From JAJRPT01 sp964465945 (lineage in GTDB: Bacteria; Bacteroidota; Ignavibacteria; Kapaibacteriales; UBA2268): DNA of 64,000 bases. Made by a program: the position numbers and the translations under genes. The notes below the pieces were generated by a model that was not told the origin of the DNA, did no database searches, and saw only the letters and a program-made list of their open reading frames with translations. Below are positions 53,473 through 61,595 of this stretch, piece after piece (positions within the stretch are counted from its first letter, which is position 1; every line of letters starts with the position of its first letter). The stretch covers positions 186,001 to 250,000 of the forward strand of contig CAYXMM010000004.1 of assembly GCA_964465945.1 (NCBI GenBank). Reading direction: 5' to 3'.

Positions 53473-55227
53473 TTAACAACCCAATGCATCTATATTCTTT
53501 TTCGCAGTTGAATTATTGGGATTAACTTTTAGAACATTTTTATACCATTCACAAGATTTTGCCTTGTCTGCATCGCTTTGTGAACTAACATATTTATTTT
53601 GATAAGCTATTGCTACATATAGAGGTCCATATTCAACGTCAGGTTGATTTTCAAACCACAAAGTAGCGTATTTAATTACTCCATCATAGTTTTTATTTTC
53701 ATAATACATACCGCAAATTTTTGCAAATGATTGTCTTAATGGTTGGGCATTTTCAGTTGGATTAATCAATGCCTTTCCTATAACTAACTCATATTGTTGT
53801 CCGGCTTTTATCTTATCCCCTTTACCTGCATAAACATCGCCCAAATATACCATTGATTTAAAATCATTAGAATCAATTTCAATTGCTTTAGTGAAATATT
53901 CACCAGCTTTGCTTAACTTCACAACCTTAATTGAATCAGCAACATTTGGCAAGTTTGCAGAAAATAAATAAGATAATCCTAAGAAATAAGCTACTTTTTC
54001 TTTTCCGTCAGCACAAGCTTCAGTACCTAATCTTAATTCAAATTTCTTAATAGCGTTATCATAGTCTTTTTTTACATAGTAAAGTTGTCCCATTAACATC
54101 ATCAAATCACAAGTATTTGTTGGATCATTTGCAATAGCTAATTCAAAAATAGTAACTGCTTTCGTTGTATCTTCTGTTAAAATAGCTGCATTTCCAAATC
54201 TCTTCAAATCTAATGTTTCAAGCGTTGTATCTTTTTGAATTTTATCATATTGCTCTACTGCTCTATGAGGATTATTATTTGAAAAATAACATCTTGCAAG
54301 AAGTAATTGTGCTTTAATTTTCACAGAATCAATATTATTAGATACCCACTCTAAATGCTGAGCCGCGCTATCACATCTATTTAATTCAATAAGTGATTGA
54401 GCAAGCATCCAGCGTGCTAATTTATTTTCAGGATTTAACTGGGCTGCTCTATTTAACTTAGGCGCAGCGTCCTCAAATCTTGAAGCCCAAAACAAAACTT
54501 TACCAGTTTGAAAAAATGCTTTTGCATTAAAGGGGTCAAGTTCTGCAACTTTATCATATTCTACAATTGCTTTTTTAAAGTATTGATTTGATAGTTCGGC
54601 ATCTGCTTCTCTATTTGCTTGCCAATAATAGGATTCAGCCAAATTCGCTCTTGCCTGAATATTATTCTCATCATATTTTAATGCAATCAAATAATTATCT
54701 ATTGCCAATTGATAAATTGCTTGTGAAAAATACATATCCCCAAAAGCTAAATATACTCTTGAATCTTTGTCATTTCTATCTTTTGCTCTATTAACCCAAG
54801 TTTCAGCACCCATCATATCTTTGTCACGCAACTTTGCATCTGCATATTCAAGGTAAGGAGTAATTTCTTTCTTGTCATCAATTTCATCTATAGCATCATC
54901 AAGATATTTATACCCTTCACCTTGTTTGCCTAATCTATGTAAAGTTCTACCAACTCTATACAGCATTTTATAATCGTCTCTATCTATTTCTTCTGCTTTT
55001 TTATAATAAATTAAAGCATTATCATAGTCTTCAAGGTTATAATAAATATCACCACATAATATTTGAGATTTAAAGTCCTTTTTATTTGCTTCACTGAACT
55101 CAGGAACAAGTTTTGATGCTTCAAAGAACTTACTTTGCTTATTTAACTCTTCTAATTGTTGATAAGTTGTTTGACTAAATAAATTTAGTCCTAATACAAA
55201 AAATAATATCGTTACTACTTTATACAT
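53473..55227 (-). CDS. Exported TPR protein of the ExbB/TonB locus
   Basis: The 584-residue protein has a signal peptide (KVVTILFFVLGLNLFSQ) and tetratricopeptide repeats over nearly its whole length, ten or more units (ILCGDIYYNLEDYDNALIYY; MLYRVGRTLHRLGKQGEGYK; AKAFFQTGKVLFWASRFEDA; AIKKFELRLGTEACADGKEK). Such repeats serve as binding scaffolds. In Bacteroidota a TPR protein of this size commonly lies next to a PstS-like lipoprotein and the tonB/exbD/exbB genes, as here (24 bp after the PstS-like gene). A strong terminator follows. Confidence 0.85.
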   Translation of the reverse strand: MYKVVTILFFVLGLNLFSQTTYQQLEELNKQSKFFEASKLVPEFSEANKKDFKSQILCGDIYYNLEDYDNALIYYKKAEEIDRDDYKMLYRVGRTLHRLGKQGEGYKYLDDAIDEIDDKKEITPYLEYADAKLRDKDMMGAETWVNRAKDRNDKDSRVYLAFGDMYFSQAIYQLAIDNYLIALKYDENNIQARANLAESYYWQANREADAELSNQYFKKAIVEYDKVAELDPFNAKAFFQTGKVLFWASRFEDAAPKLNRAAQLNPENKLARWMLAQSLIELNRCDSAAQHLEWVSNNIDSVKIKAQLLLARCYFSNNNPHRAVEQYDKIQKDTTLETLDLKRFGNAAILTEDTTKAVTIFELAIANDPTNTCDLMMLMGQLYYVKKDYDNAIKKFELRLGTEACADGKEKVAYFLGLSYLFSANLPNVADSIKVVKLSKAGEYFTKAIEIDSNDFKSMVYLGDVYAGKGDKIKAGQQYELVIGKALINPTENAQPLRQSFAKICGMYYENKNYDGVIKYATLWFENQPDVEYGPLYVAIAYQNKYVSSQSDADKAKSCEWYKNVLKVNPNNSTAKKNIDALGC

Positions 55228-55251
55228 TTTTACTTTATATTAATTAATAAA

Positions 55252-56172
55252 TTATTTGCTTTCTGGAACTAATTGAAATCGTGCAAATTCTGGCACTATT
55301 CCCTTGTCTAAAATTACTTTTTGGTATTTATTCTCCTTTGCTAAGTAGCTTGCAAACCAAAAAGGTAAATTTCTTCTATCTTCCAATAAATAAACCCAAA
55401 TACTAACTGGAAATGGATATTTTCCTTGAACTATATACCCTTGATGAACTGGTTTTGGACTAACATAAGCTCCTGTCGAGTCATAATATCCAATTTCAAT
55501 CATTTTAAACCTATCATCACTTAAAACTTGTGATAAGTATCCAATTCCAACCGAACCTTTACTTTTACTTACCTGTTCTAAAACTGCTTTACTATCTTTT
55601 TCATAATTTAAAGTTGTACCTAACGGTTTATCCTCTAAAATTAACTTTTTAAAATTAGCAAAAACTGAAGAATTTGCTTCATTTACATAATACTTAACAT
55701 CACCATTAACCTTGAAAAAACTCGAAAGTTTTTTCCCATTCTGGAATATATCTTTAACTTGTGTAATATTTAATGTATCAATTGGAAATTCTCTATTACA
55801 GAACAAAACTAAACCGTCTGTTGCTATTTTCATTCTTTGATGTTCTTTTACTTTAAATGACTTCATCAAAGAATCTTCATCGTGCAAGTAATCTCTTGCA
55901 ATCACTGCAATTCGAACATTTCCATTTAGAAGCTCGCCCATTGCTTCTCTTGCTGTTACATTAATTTGATTTACAAGAACTTTCTTATAATCTTCACTAT
56001 ACATAGAAATTCCAGTATCGATTACACTATAAACATCATTATCAACAGCAATAGTAACATGTCCGGAATTCATAGTTTCAACAGCATTTGGGTCTTTCTC
56101 TTTATATTTATTATCTCCACAAGAGGATAATATTAACAAAACTAAAGTTAGTATAAAATGCTTATTTTTCAT
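55252..56172 (-). CDS. PstS-like substrate-binding lipoprotein
   Basis: The protein resembles the phosphate-binding PstS family: GHVTIAVDNDVYSVIDTGI, IAVIARDYLHDED, KIATDGLVLFCNREFPIDTL, QVKDIFQNG, GSVGIGYLSQVL and HQGYIVQGKYPFPVSIWVYL. I start at ATG 56172 (306 residues) because a perfect AGGAGG stands 4 bases before it; the frame could extend 6 codons upstream without a Shine-Dalgarno. The lipobox LILSSCGD puts it at the membrane. No ABC permease or ATPase genes accompany it, so it probably works with the TonB/ExbB complex rather than in transport. The start overlaps the small membrane gene by 11 bp. Confidence 0.85.
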   Translation of the reverse strand: MKNKHFILTLVLLILSSCGDNKYKEKDPNAVETMNSGHVTIAVDNDVYSVIDTGISMYSEDYKKVLVNQINVTAREAMGELLNGNVRIAVIARDYLHDEDSLMKSFKVKEHQRMKIATDGLVLFCNREFPIDTLNITQVKDIFQNGKKLSSFFKVNGDVKYYVNEANSSVFANFKKLILEDKPLGTTLNYEKDSKAVLEQVSKSKGSVGIGYLSQVLSDDRFKMIEIGYYDSTGAYVSPKPVHQGYIVQGKYPFPVSIWVYLLEDRRNLPFWFASYLAKENKYQKVILDKGIVPEFARFQLVPESK

Positions 56173-56374
56173 TTTCCTCCTGACTATCAAAATGATATTT
56201 TTTTAATTTCATTCTAAATATTATAAGTCGATAAACTCCAAATAAAGTTACAATAACTCCAATAGTTCTTCGAGTATTTTCTGGCATATTCAATGGAATT
56301 AAATTAAAAAATATAATAATACCAAAAATTATAATTATTCCTTTAATTATATATTGAATGATTTTGATTGTCAT
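56162..56374 (-). CDS. Small two-helix membrane protein (70 aa)
   Basis: The 70-residue protein has two hydrophobic helices, IIQYIIKGIIIIFGIIIFF and TRRTIGVIVTLFGVYRLIIF, joined by a short loop with PLNMPEN, and a basic then acidic cytoplasmic tail (KLKKYHFDSQEENEK). No family is recognised, but a small membrane protein at this place is common in the tonB-pstS-TPR loci of Bacteroidota. Its last codons contain the Shine-Dalgarno of the PstS-like gene, so the two are coupled. Confidence 0.75.
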   Translation of the reverse strand: MTIKIIQYIIKGIIIIFGIIIFFNLIPLNMPENTRRTIGVIVTLFGVYRLIIFRMKLKKYHFDSQEENEK

Positions 56375-56375
56375 A

Positions 56376-57371
56376 CTATTTTAATTTAAAGTTAATTGGT
56401 ATATGTATCCAACAAGCAACTGGTTTCCCATCTTCATTTGCTGGTTCTTCTGCTTTCCCATAAGATTTAATAGCATTTACAGCTGCTTCATTCAAAATAG
56501 CATTATCACTTTTCTCAACAAAAACACTAACAAATTTACCTTTTTCATTAACCAAACACTTTAAAATTACTTGTCCTTCAATATTGTTCTTTTGTGCTTC
56601 AGTTGGATATTTAACAAACTTTTTAATTTTGTTGAGGTCAACCTTTGCACTCATTCCACTTTTAAAGTTCACTTTGCCATCACTTTTCTCTTTCTCCTGA
56701 TATACGAATGAAAAAGGAACAGATACCCAACTTTTAACTTTTACACTATCTTTTTCTGCAGGAATAAATTTTCCATACTTTTTAATTGCATCAATGACAG
56801 CATCATTAAAAATAGAATTATCTGATGAACTTATTTTTATTTCTTCGGCTTCACCTATTTCATTAATTAAAATATCCGCAATCACTTTACCTTGAATTTT
56901 TTGACTATATGCTGATTCAGGGTATTTAACATTTGACATTAACTTATTCATATCAATAACTGGCATTTTGTCTAATTCAATATCATTTTCATTCGGATTA
57001 GCATTATAAAATTCTATATTGTTACCATTACTACTTTTTACAATAAATGGTATGATAATCCATGAATCAACAAAATCACCATTATTAAAAGCGGGTGTAA
57101 ATTCTTTAAATTTTCTAACTTGTTCTGAAATTTTATTTGCTATATTATTATTTGAAGCTGACACAATTTCAACATTTTGAACGACCCCTAACTCACTTAC
57201 ATATACTTTTAACTCAACATTAATTTCAGAATTCAATTCCTTATCATCAAATTTTAATGTAGATAATAACTTATTAAAATCATAACTAATTTGTTTTTCT
57301 ACTTTATCTAAATTGCTTTGTGAAAACAATGTAAAAATAGAAATAAATATAATTAATAATAGTATTTTCAT
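56376..57371 (-). CDS. Exported protein with three TonB C-terminal-like domains
   Basis: The 331-residue protein has a signal peptide (KILLLIIFISIFTLFSQ) and no N-terminal membrane anchor or Pro-rich spacer. Three copies of the TonB_C fold follow: residues ~45-115 (VELKVYVSELGVVQNVEIVS, weakest), ~140-225 (VKYPESAYSQKIQGKVIADI, then YGKFIPAEKD) and ~240-331 (VKYPTEAQKNNIEGQVILKC, then VACWIHIPINFKLK). The last ends with the same VACW-x-x-PINFKL as the TonB gene upstream, which suggests recent duplication. It may bind several outer-membrane partners at once. It follows the tonB terminator by about 20 bp. Confidence 0.82.
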   Translation of the reverse strand: MKILLLIIFISIFTLFSQSNLDKVEKQISYDFNKLLSTLKFDDKELNSEINVELKVYVSELGVVQNVEIVSASNNNIANKISEQVRKFKEFTPAFNNGDFVDSWIIIPFIVKSSNGNNIEFYNANPNENDIELDKMPVIDMNKLMSNVKYPESAYSQKIQGKVIADILINEIGEAEEIKISSSDNSIFNDAVIDAIKKYGKFIPAEKDSVKVKSWVSVPFSFVYQEKEKSDGKVNFKSGMSAKVDLNKIKKFVKYPTEAQKNNIEGQVILKCLVNEKGKFVSVFVEKSDNAILNEAAVNAIKSYGKAEEPANEDGKPVACWIHIPINFKLK

Positions 57372-57393
57372 AATTCACCAAATAATTTTCTTA

Positions 57394-57426
57394 AAATAAA
57401 AAGACCCAGTTTCAACCTGAGTCTTA
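57394..57426 (-). terminator. Rho-independent terminator after tonB
   Basis: AAGACCCAG (57402-57410) pairs with CTGAGTCTT (57418-57426) with one mismatch; on the minus strand a U-rich run encoded by 57394-57403 follows. It separates tonB from the triple TonB_C gene, though some read-through is likely as no clear promoter lies between. Confidence 0.72.
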
Positions 57427-57466
57427 TATTAAATTTCAATAATCATAGAGTCAAATAATTCAAATT

Positions 57467-58264
57467 TTAGTTTAACTTGAAATTGATTGGAACAGATACC
57501 CAACAAGCCACAGGTTGTTTGTTTTGAATTGCAGGAATAACCTTTCCATATTTACTAATTGCATCTAAAGCTGCTTTGTCAAGCAAAGGACTGTCAGTGT
57601 ATTCAACTTTCTTTTTAAGAATATCACCAGTTTTATCAACTAAGATTTTAATAATCACACGACCTTCTATTCCAGACCTTTTTGCTAAATCTGGGTAAAT
57701 TACAAGGCGTTGTAATTTAGCAATATCAACAACTGGATTTTTTTCAACAGGAATAAAATCATCAGGTGAAGGTAATTCAGTTTCTCTTGCTTTTACATCT
57801 AAGTCTTTATCTGCAAAGTTAATTTTATCACTAAATCCACCTAAATCAACCGCACCATCACCACCTTCTGCTGAAGCTCTACTCATAACATCCATATTTG
57901 CAAATTCTTTCAAATCCGGAGCAATTTCTGCATCTGGAATTGGGATAGGGGTTCCAGCTCTTTGAGGGGGACCACCTTGCACTGTTACCTGTGGTGGAGG
58001 TGGAGGCGGAGCCGCCATATCCTCAGGTGGAGGTGGAGGAGTATCTATCAACTCCAACTCAACAGTTGTTTCTGCAAATGGAGCTACAAAGTTTTCTCCC
58101 TCAAAAGCACTGATTTTATCATAAATATACATTGATATAAAAATCAAAAGTAAAGCGCTATTTGTAATTATAAAAGCACGCCAAGTATACTTTCTAATAA
58201 AGTCTTTAAGTTCTCTTGCTCCATAATCAGAGATATTCGGGTTAATAATATGTTCTGACATCAC
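57467..58264 (-). CDS. tonB: TonB energy transducer
   Basis: The 265-residue protein has the full TonB plan: an N-terminal membrane helix (AFIITNSALLLIFISMYIYD), a Pro-rich spacer (DTPPPPPEDMAAPPPPPPQV), a linker, and a TonB_C domain (VIYPDLAKRSGIEGRVIIKI; KYGKVIPAIQNKQPVACW; PINFKL at the end). It passes the ExbB/ExbD proton-driven force to outer-membrane receptors. It overlaps the second exbD by 4 bp. Confidence 0.93.
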   Translation of the reverse strand: MMSEHIINPNISDYGARELKDFIRKYTWRAFIITNSALLLIFISMYIYDKISAFEGENFVAPFAETTVELELIDTPPPPPEDMAAPPPPPPQVTVQGGPPQRAGTPIPIPDAEIAPDLKEFANMDVMSRASAEGGDGAVDLGGFSDKINFADKDLDVKARETELPSPDDFIPVEKNPVVDIAKLQRLVIYPDLAKRSGIEGRVIIKILVDKTGDILKKKVEYTDSPLLDKAALDAISKYGKVIPAIQNKQPVACWVSVPINFKLN

Positions 58265-58845
58265 TTACTCTCCAATTGTTTTCCATCTGCTGGCAATTCT
58301 TTTGCAATTTTTGCTAAATCATCTTCAGTCAATATATTCAATGAAAACATTCTATTTCTTGGAATAACATCTTTTTTTAGAGATTGAGTTATTTCCACTT
58401 CTGCTAAATTTAATTCATCTAAAATCTTAATAACTAATCCATAAGGTGCGCCTTTTGCTATCTTTAAACTTGTTATAACTTCATTTTTCATTCCAGGAAT
58501 TAAATTCCTTTCAACAGCTAACTTTCTTAAATCTTTTATATCAGTAAGAACTAGCGCATCATTAGCTGGAAACCACATAATTCTACCTAATTCATCAACC
58601 ATTATAGTAAATAATCTTGATTCTTTTACTTGTACATCAACATCTCTTTCGGGTGGTACAGCCATTTTCATTATTTGTGGTGTTGCCATTGTTGTTGTAA
58701 ACATAAAGAATGTTAATAGTAAAAAAGTAATATCTACAAGTGGAGTCATATCAAGATGAAATCCAACTCTTTTCTTTTTCTTTCTGCTACTATGCTTTCC
58801 TCTTTTTGGTTTTTCGCCACCGCCTAAACTACCGCCACCTGCCAT
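58261..58845 (-). CDS. exbD: ExbD/TolR-family protein, second copy
   Basis: The 194-residue protein has a Gly/Lys-rich cytoplasmic start (GGGSLGGGEKPKRGKHSSRK), the single membrane helix with the proton-carrying Asp (HLDMTPLVDITFLLLTFFMF), and a periplasmic domain. It is longer than E. coli ExbD by about 50 residues. It is the second of two unlike exbD genes, 77 bp after the first, and overlaps tonB by 4 bp. A Shine-Dalgarno AGGAGA precedes its start. Confidence 0.92.
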   Translation of the reverse strand: MAGGGSLGGGEKPKRGKHSSRKKKKRVGFHLDMTPLVDITFLLLTFFMFTTTMATPQIMKMAVPPERDVDVQVKESRLFTIMVDELGRIMWFPANDALVLTDIKDLRKLAVERNLIPGMKNEVITSLKIAKGAPYGLVIKILDELNLAEVEITQSLKKDVIPRNRMFSLNILTEDDLAKIAKELPADGKQLESK

Positions 58846-58880
58846 AATTTTCTCCTTTTAAAAATCATCTTTATACAATA

Positions 58881-58914
58881 GACACATTTTATTTCTAAAA
58901 AGTTACAATGTGTC
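58881..58914 (-). other. Inverted repeat between the two exbD genes
   Basis: GACACATT (58881-58888) is repeated inverted as AATGTGTC (58907-58914), an 8-bp stem with an 18-base loop in the 77-base gap. There is no U run after it on the minus strand, so it is more likely an mRNA-processing or stability hairpin than a terminator. Confidence 0.45.
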
Positions 58915-58922
58915 AAAATAAA

Positions 58923-59450
58923 TTATTGTTTTTTGTCTGTAACGTAGTTAAACGTTGTGTAGTTATTCTTTCTTAGTACTTCCATAGCATTATTAACCCA
59001 GTCAAATGGTAATAACTTATCTGCATCAATAGCAAATTTAGTACTTAATGCTCCTTTAGCGTAATCAGATCTATATACCTCTCTGACAATCTTTTCAAGT
59101 GTTAATAAATCTACCTTTATTAAAGCGCTTTCTTTTTGTTCTTTTGTTAAACCATCAGTGCTATTTTTTACTTTACTAAAAGTTTCTTCATTAGTCATAG
59201 TAAAATAGTAGCTTGTGTCTGTTTTCAAAGTATCAGTGAAAGCAATTTTAATCGTTGCTAAATCAACTTCTGGAAGTTTTGATGTATCAGCCGATGCCTT
59301 TGGTCGCTCAATAAAAAACTTTTGCTCATTATCCGCTTCACTTTTAAATTTAGCAGTAAACATAAAAAATGTCAATAGAAGAAAAGTTATATCAACCAAA
59401 GGGGTCATATCTATAACAAAACCAACTCTTTTTTTCTTAACCTTTGGCAT
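58923..59450 (-). CDS. exbD: ExbD/TolR-family protein, first copy
   Basis: The 175-residue protein has a basic start (PKVKKKRVGFVID), the membrane helix with the essential Asp (MTPLVDITFLLLTFFMFTAK) and a periplasmic domain with an unusual long Lys/Thr-rich insertion (LKTDTSYYFTMTNEETFSKV). The shared helix with the next exbD (MTPLVDITFLLLTFFMF) shows a duplication. The gene follows exbB by 9 bp. Confidence 0.92.
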   Translation of the reverse strand: MPKVKKKRVGFVIDMTPLVDITFLLLTFFMFTAKFKSEADNEQKFFIERPKASADTSKLPEVDLATIKIAFTDTLKTDTSYYFTMTNEETFSKVKNSTDGLTKEQKESALIKVDLLTLEKIVREVYRSDYAKGALSTKFAIDADKLLPFDWVNNAMEVLRKNNYTTFNYVTDKKQ

Positions 59451-59459
59451 TTTCTTTCC

Positions 59460-60242
59460 TTATTTTTTAATTCTTCCAGTGAAGATTTGAGTTACACTCA
59501 ATATTGCTTCGTCAATCATATAAACGAAGTTATCCACTTTGGTAGTGAAAAAGTTATACATTAGAATTGCAACTAAAGCACCTATCAATCCACCAGCAGT
59601 GTTATAAAGTGCCTCAGAGATACCGATAGATAATTGAGTTGCAGAAACAGTTCCAGATTGAGCAAGAGCTTGAAATGCTCTAATCATACCAAGTGTAGTT
59701 CCTAATAAACCAAATAATACAGAAACTGAAGCTATTGTAGATAAAATAACTAAATTTCTTTCTAATAATGGTGTTTCTAAGTTCATAGCTTCGTCAATAG
59801 CTCTTTGAACTTCAGATATTTTCTTTTCGTTTATAAATTCTTGGTCTTTTTCAACTTCAGTGAATCTAATAATTGCAGCTCTTAATATGTTAGCAACTGA
59901 ACCTCTTTGTTGATCGCATTTTGAAAGAGCATCTTCTAATTTTCCATTTGCTAAATCAGTAATCACATTTTTAATGAAAACTTCTGGATTACCTTTACCT
60001 TTTGCTTTCGCTAAAACCCAAAGTCTTTCTAAGGAAAAAGTTATTCCTATAATAATAAATGATAACAAAATAGCCACAATTGGACCACCTGTGTAAATCA
60101 CAGCAAGCAAGTTCTCTGGTTTTGGCTCGTGTCTAATTGCACCATCAATAAATCCATCTGGGTTACCCATTACTACGTAATAGAAAGTAAAACTTAGTAT
60201 CAAGGTCAGGATTATTACAATCCAGTTAAATGCGTTTTTCAT
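59460..60242 (-). CDS. exbB: ExbB/TolQ/MotA-family proton channel protein
   Basis: The 260-residue inner-membrane protein has an N-terminal helix, a second (TGGPIVAILLSFIIIGITFS), the cytoplasmic loop, and the last two helices with SVSVLFGLLGTTLGMIRAFQ and GISEALYNTAGGLIGALVAI, where Thr and Gly line the channel in this family. It works with the two ExbD proteins and TonB downstream. A Shine-Dalgarno (AGGAG) stands 6 bases before the ATG. A STAS gene lies 20 bp upstream. Confidence 0.94.
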   Translation of the reverse strand: MKNAFNWIVIILTLILSFTFYYVVMGNPDGFIDGAIRHEPKPENLLAVIYTGGPIVAILLSFIIIGITFSLERLWVLAKAKGKGNPEVFIKNVITDLANGKLEDALSKCDQQRGSVANILRAAIIRFTEVEKDQEFINEKKISEVQRAIDEAMNLETPLLERNLVILSTIASVSVLFGLLGTTLGMIRAFQALAQSGTVSATQLSIGISEALYNTAGGLIGALVAILMYNFFTTKVDNFVYMIDEAILSVTQIFTGRIKK

Positions 60243-60262
60243 TAGTTACTCCTAATATTTAT

Positions 60263-60607
60263 TTAATTTGATAATTCTTTAATTGCTAAATCAAGATTTT
60301 CTGCAATAGTAAATACCATTGTTAATTTCGTTATAACGAAAATGTTCTCAATAGATTTGCTAATATTGCATAAAATAATTTTTCCATCTCTTTTTATAAA
60401 ACTTGCATGTGCTGAAATTAGCACTCCTAATGCTGTTGAATTTAAATAGCTAGTTTCTTTTAAATCAATTATTAATTTGTTTTTTTGAGAATCGCTAATT
60501 TCTTTCAATGCGTCTCGTAATTGGTCTGTCTCTTCACCTCCAACAAATTGACCTTTCATACTTATGATTGTCCCACCAATTTGTTCTTGAATTTTAATTT
60601 GTGACAT
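60263..60607 (-). CDS. STAS-domain protein (anti-sigma-factor-antagonist-like)
   Basis: The 114-residue single-domain protein has the SpoIIAA-type STAS fold. The phosphorylatable Ser lies in LKETSYLNSTALGVLISAHA (S57 or so), following strand LIIDL; KIILCNISKSIENIF is the usual next strand-helix pair. Such proteins switch anti-sigma kinases or work as phosphorylation-controlled partners. The gene starts the leftward exbB-exbD-exbD-tonB run, 20 bp before exbB; no kinase is encoded nearby. Confidence 0.9.
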   Translation of the reverse strand: MSQIKIQEQIGGTIISMKGQFVGGEETDQLRDALKEISDSQKNKLIIDLKETSYLNSTALGVLISAHASFIKRDGKIILCNISKSIENIFVITKLTMVFTIAENLDLAIKELSN

Positions 60608-60647
60608 TTTCTTATTACTAATTTATTTTTAAACTATATACAATTTA

Positions 60648-60655
60648 CAAAAATA
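60648..60655 (-). promoter_or_regulatory. Candidate -7 element (TATTTTTG) of the STAS-exbB operon
   Basis: On the minus strand TATTTTTG matches TAnnTTTG in the 107-base gap behind prmC, 40 bases before the STAS ATG. No convincing -33 box. It would be the start of the whole STAS-exbB-exbD-exbD-tonB transcript. Confidence 0.42.
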
Positions 60656-60714
60656 TATATTATTATTGAAAACTTGAAATTTTTAGTTAATATTTTTAAA
60701 ACTTTTTTACAATT

Positions 60715-61590
60715 TTATCTAATATGTTGCTTTTCACTATTTTTCAATTCACCTTTAAGGAACCTTTCTATTCCATTAATATCACTATAATTAGTTATAT
60801 TAAATTTCTTTTTAAAAGATTCATTCAGTTTCTTCCCTTGCTCAAAAGAATTTTCAAAATAAAATACTCCATTTACATTTAATATTTCTGAAAATATTGC
60901 ATAAAACCTTCTAAAAAACATAAGTCCGTCCCCCTCATCTGTCAAAGCAACACGCGGCTCATACTCTTTAACATTATTATCAAGCAAATGAAATTCGTCT
61001 TTGCTAATATAAGGAGGATTTGAAACTATTACATCAAATTTGGTTTTTGGAATTTTCATTAGTATGTCAAGAATAAAAAATTCTATATTTTCAACTCCAT
61101 TGATAACGGCATTAACTTTTGAAGTTTCAATAGCACCTTCGCTTATATCAATAGCAAAAACTTTTGAGTTTGGGAGATTTTTTGCCAATGATATCCCTAT
61201 ACAACCTGAACCACAACCAATATCCAATATATTTAATTGGTTTTTTGATTGATTTTCTTTAACAATTAAATCTACTAATTCCTCTGTTTCAGGTCGAGGT
61301 ATAAGAACATTATTATTAACTTTAAATTTTAAATTATAAAATTCAACTTCTCCTAAAATATATTGAATTGGCTCGTGTGAAACAATCCTTTTAATTTTGT
61401 CTTTCACTTCATTTAATTCAAATTGATTTAATGGCAAATCGAACTTTACATATAAGTCAATCCGCTCAAAATTCATAACCTGTGAAAGAATTAAATCAAT
61501 CTGCCTTTTTGAATTTTCAAATCCCTTTGAATCAAGATACTTAGCCCCCCAATCTTGTATTCTTCCAATAGTCCATACTTCGTTCGACAA
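60715..61590 (-). CDS. prmC: Peptide chain release factor N5-glutamine methyltransferase
   Basis: The 291-residue enzyme methylates the Gln of the GGQ motif in release factors RF1/RF2. It has the N-terminal helical domain ending in EPIQYILGEVEFYNLKF, IPRPETEELV, the SAM motif ILDIGCGSGCIGISLA and the catalytic VSNPPYISKDEF. The start is TTG at 61590 (TTG TCG AAC), with AAAAGG 8 bases before it; there is no in-frame ATG until residue 39. It follows pyrB by 5 bp. Confidence 0.94.
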   Translation of the reverse strand: MSNEVWTIGRIQDWGAKYLDSKGFENSKRQIDLILSQVMNFERIDLYVKFDLPLNQFELNEVKDKIKRIVSHEPIQYILGEVEFYNLKFKVNNNVLIPRPETEELVDLIVKENQSKNQLNILDIGCGSGCIGISLAKNLPNSKVFAIDISEGAIETSKVNAVINGVENIEFFILDILMKIPKTKFDVIVSNPPYISKDEFHLLDNNVKEYEPRVALTDEGDGLMFFRRFYAIFSEILNVNGVFYFENSFEQGKKLNESFKKKFNITNYSDINGIERFLKGELKNSEKQHIR

Positions 61591-61595
61591 ATCAA

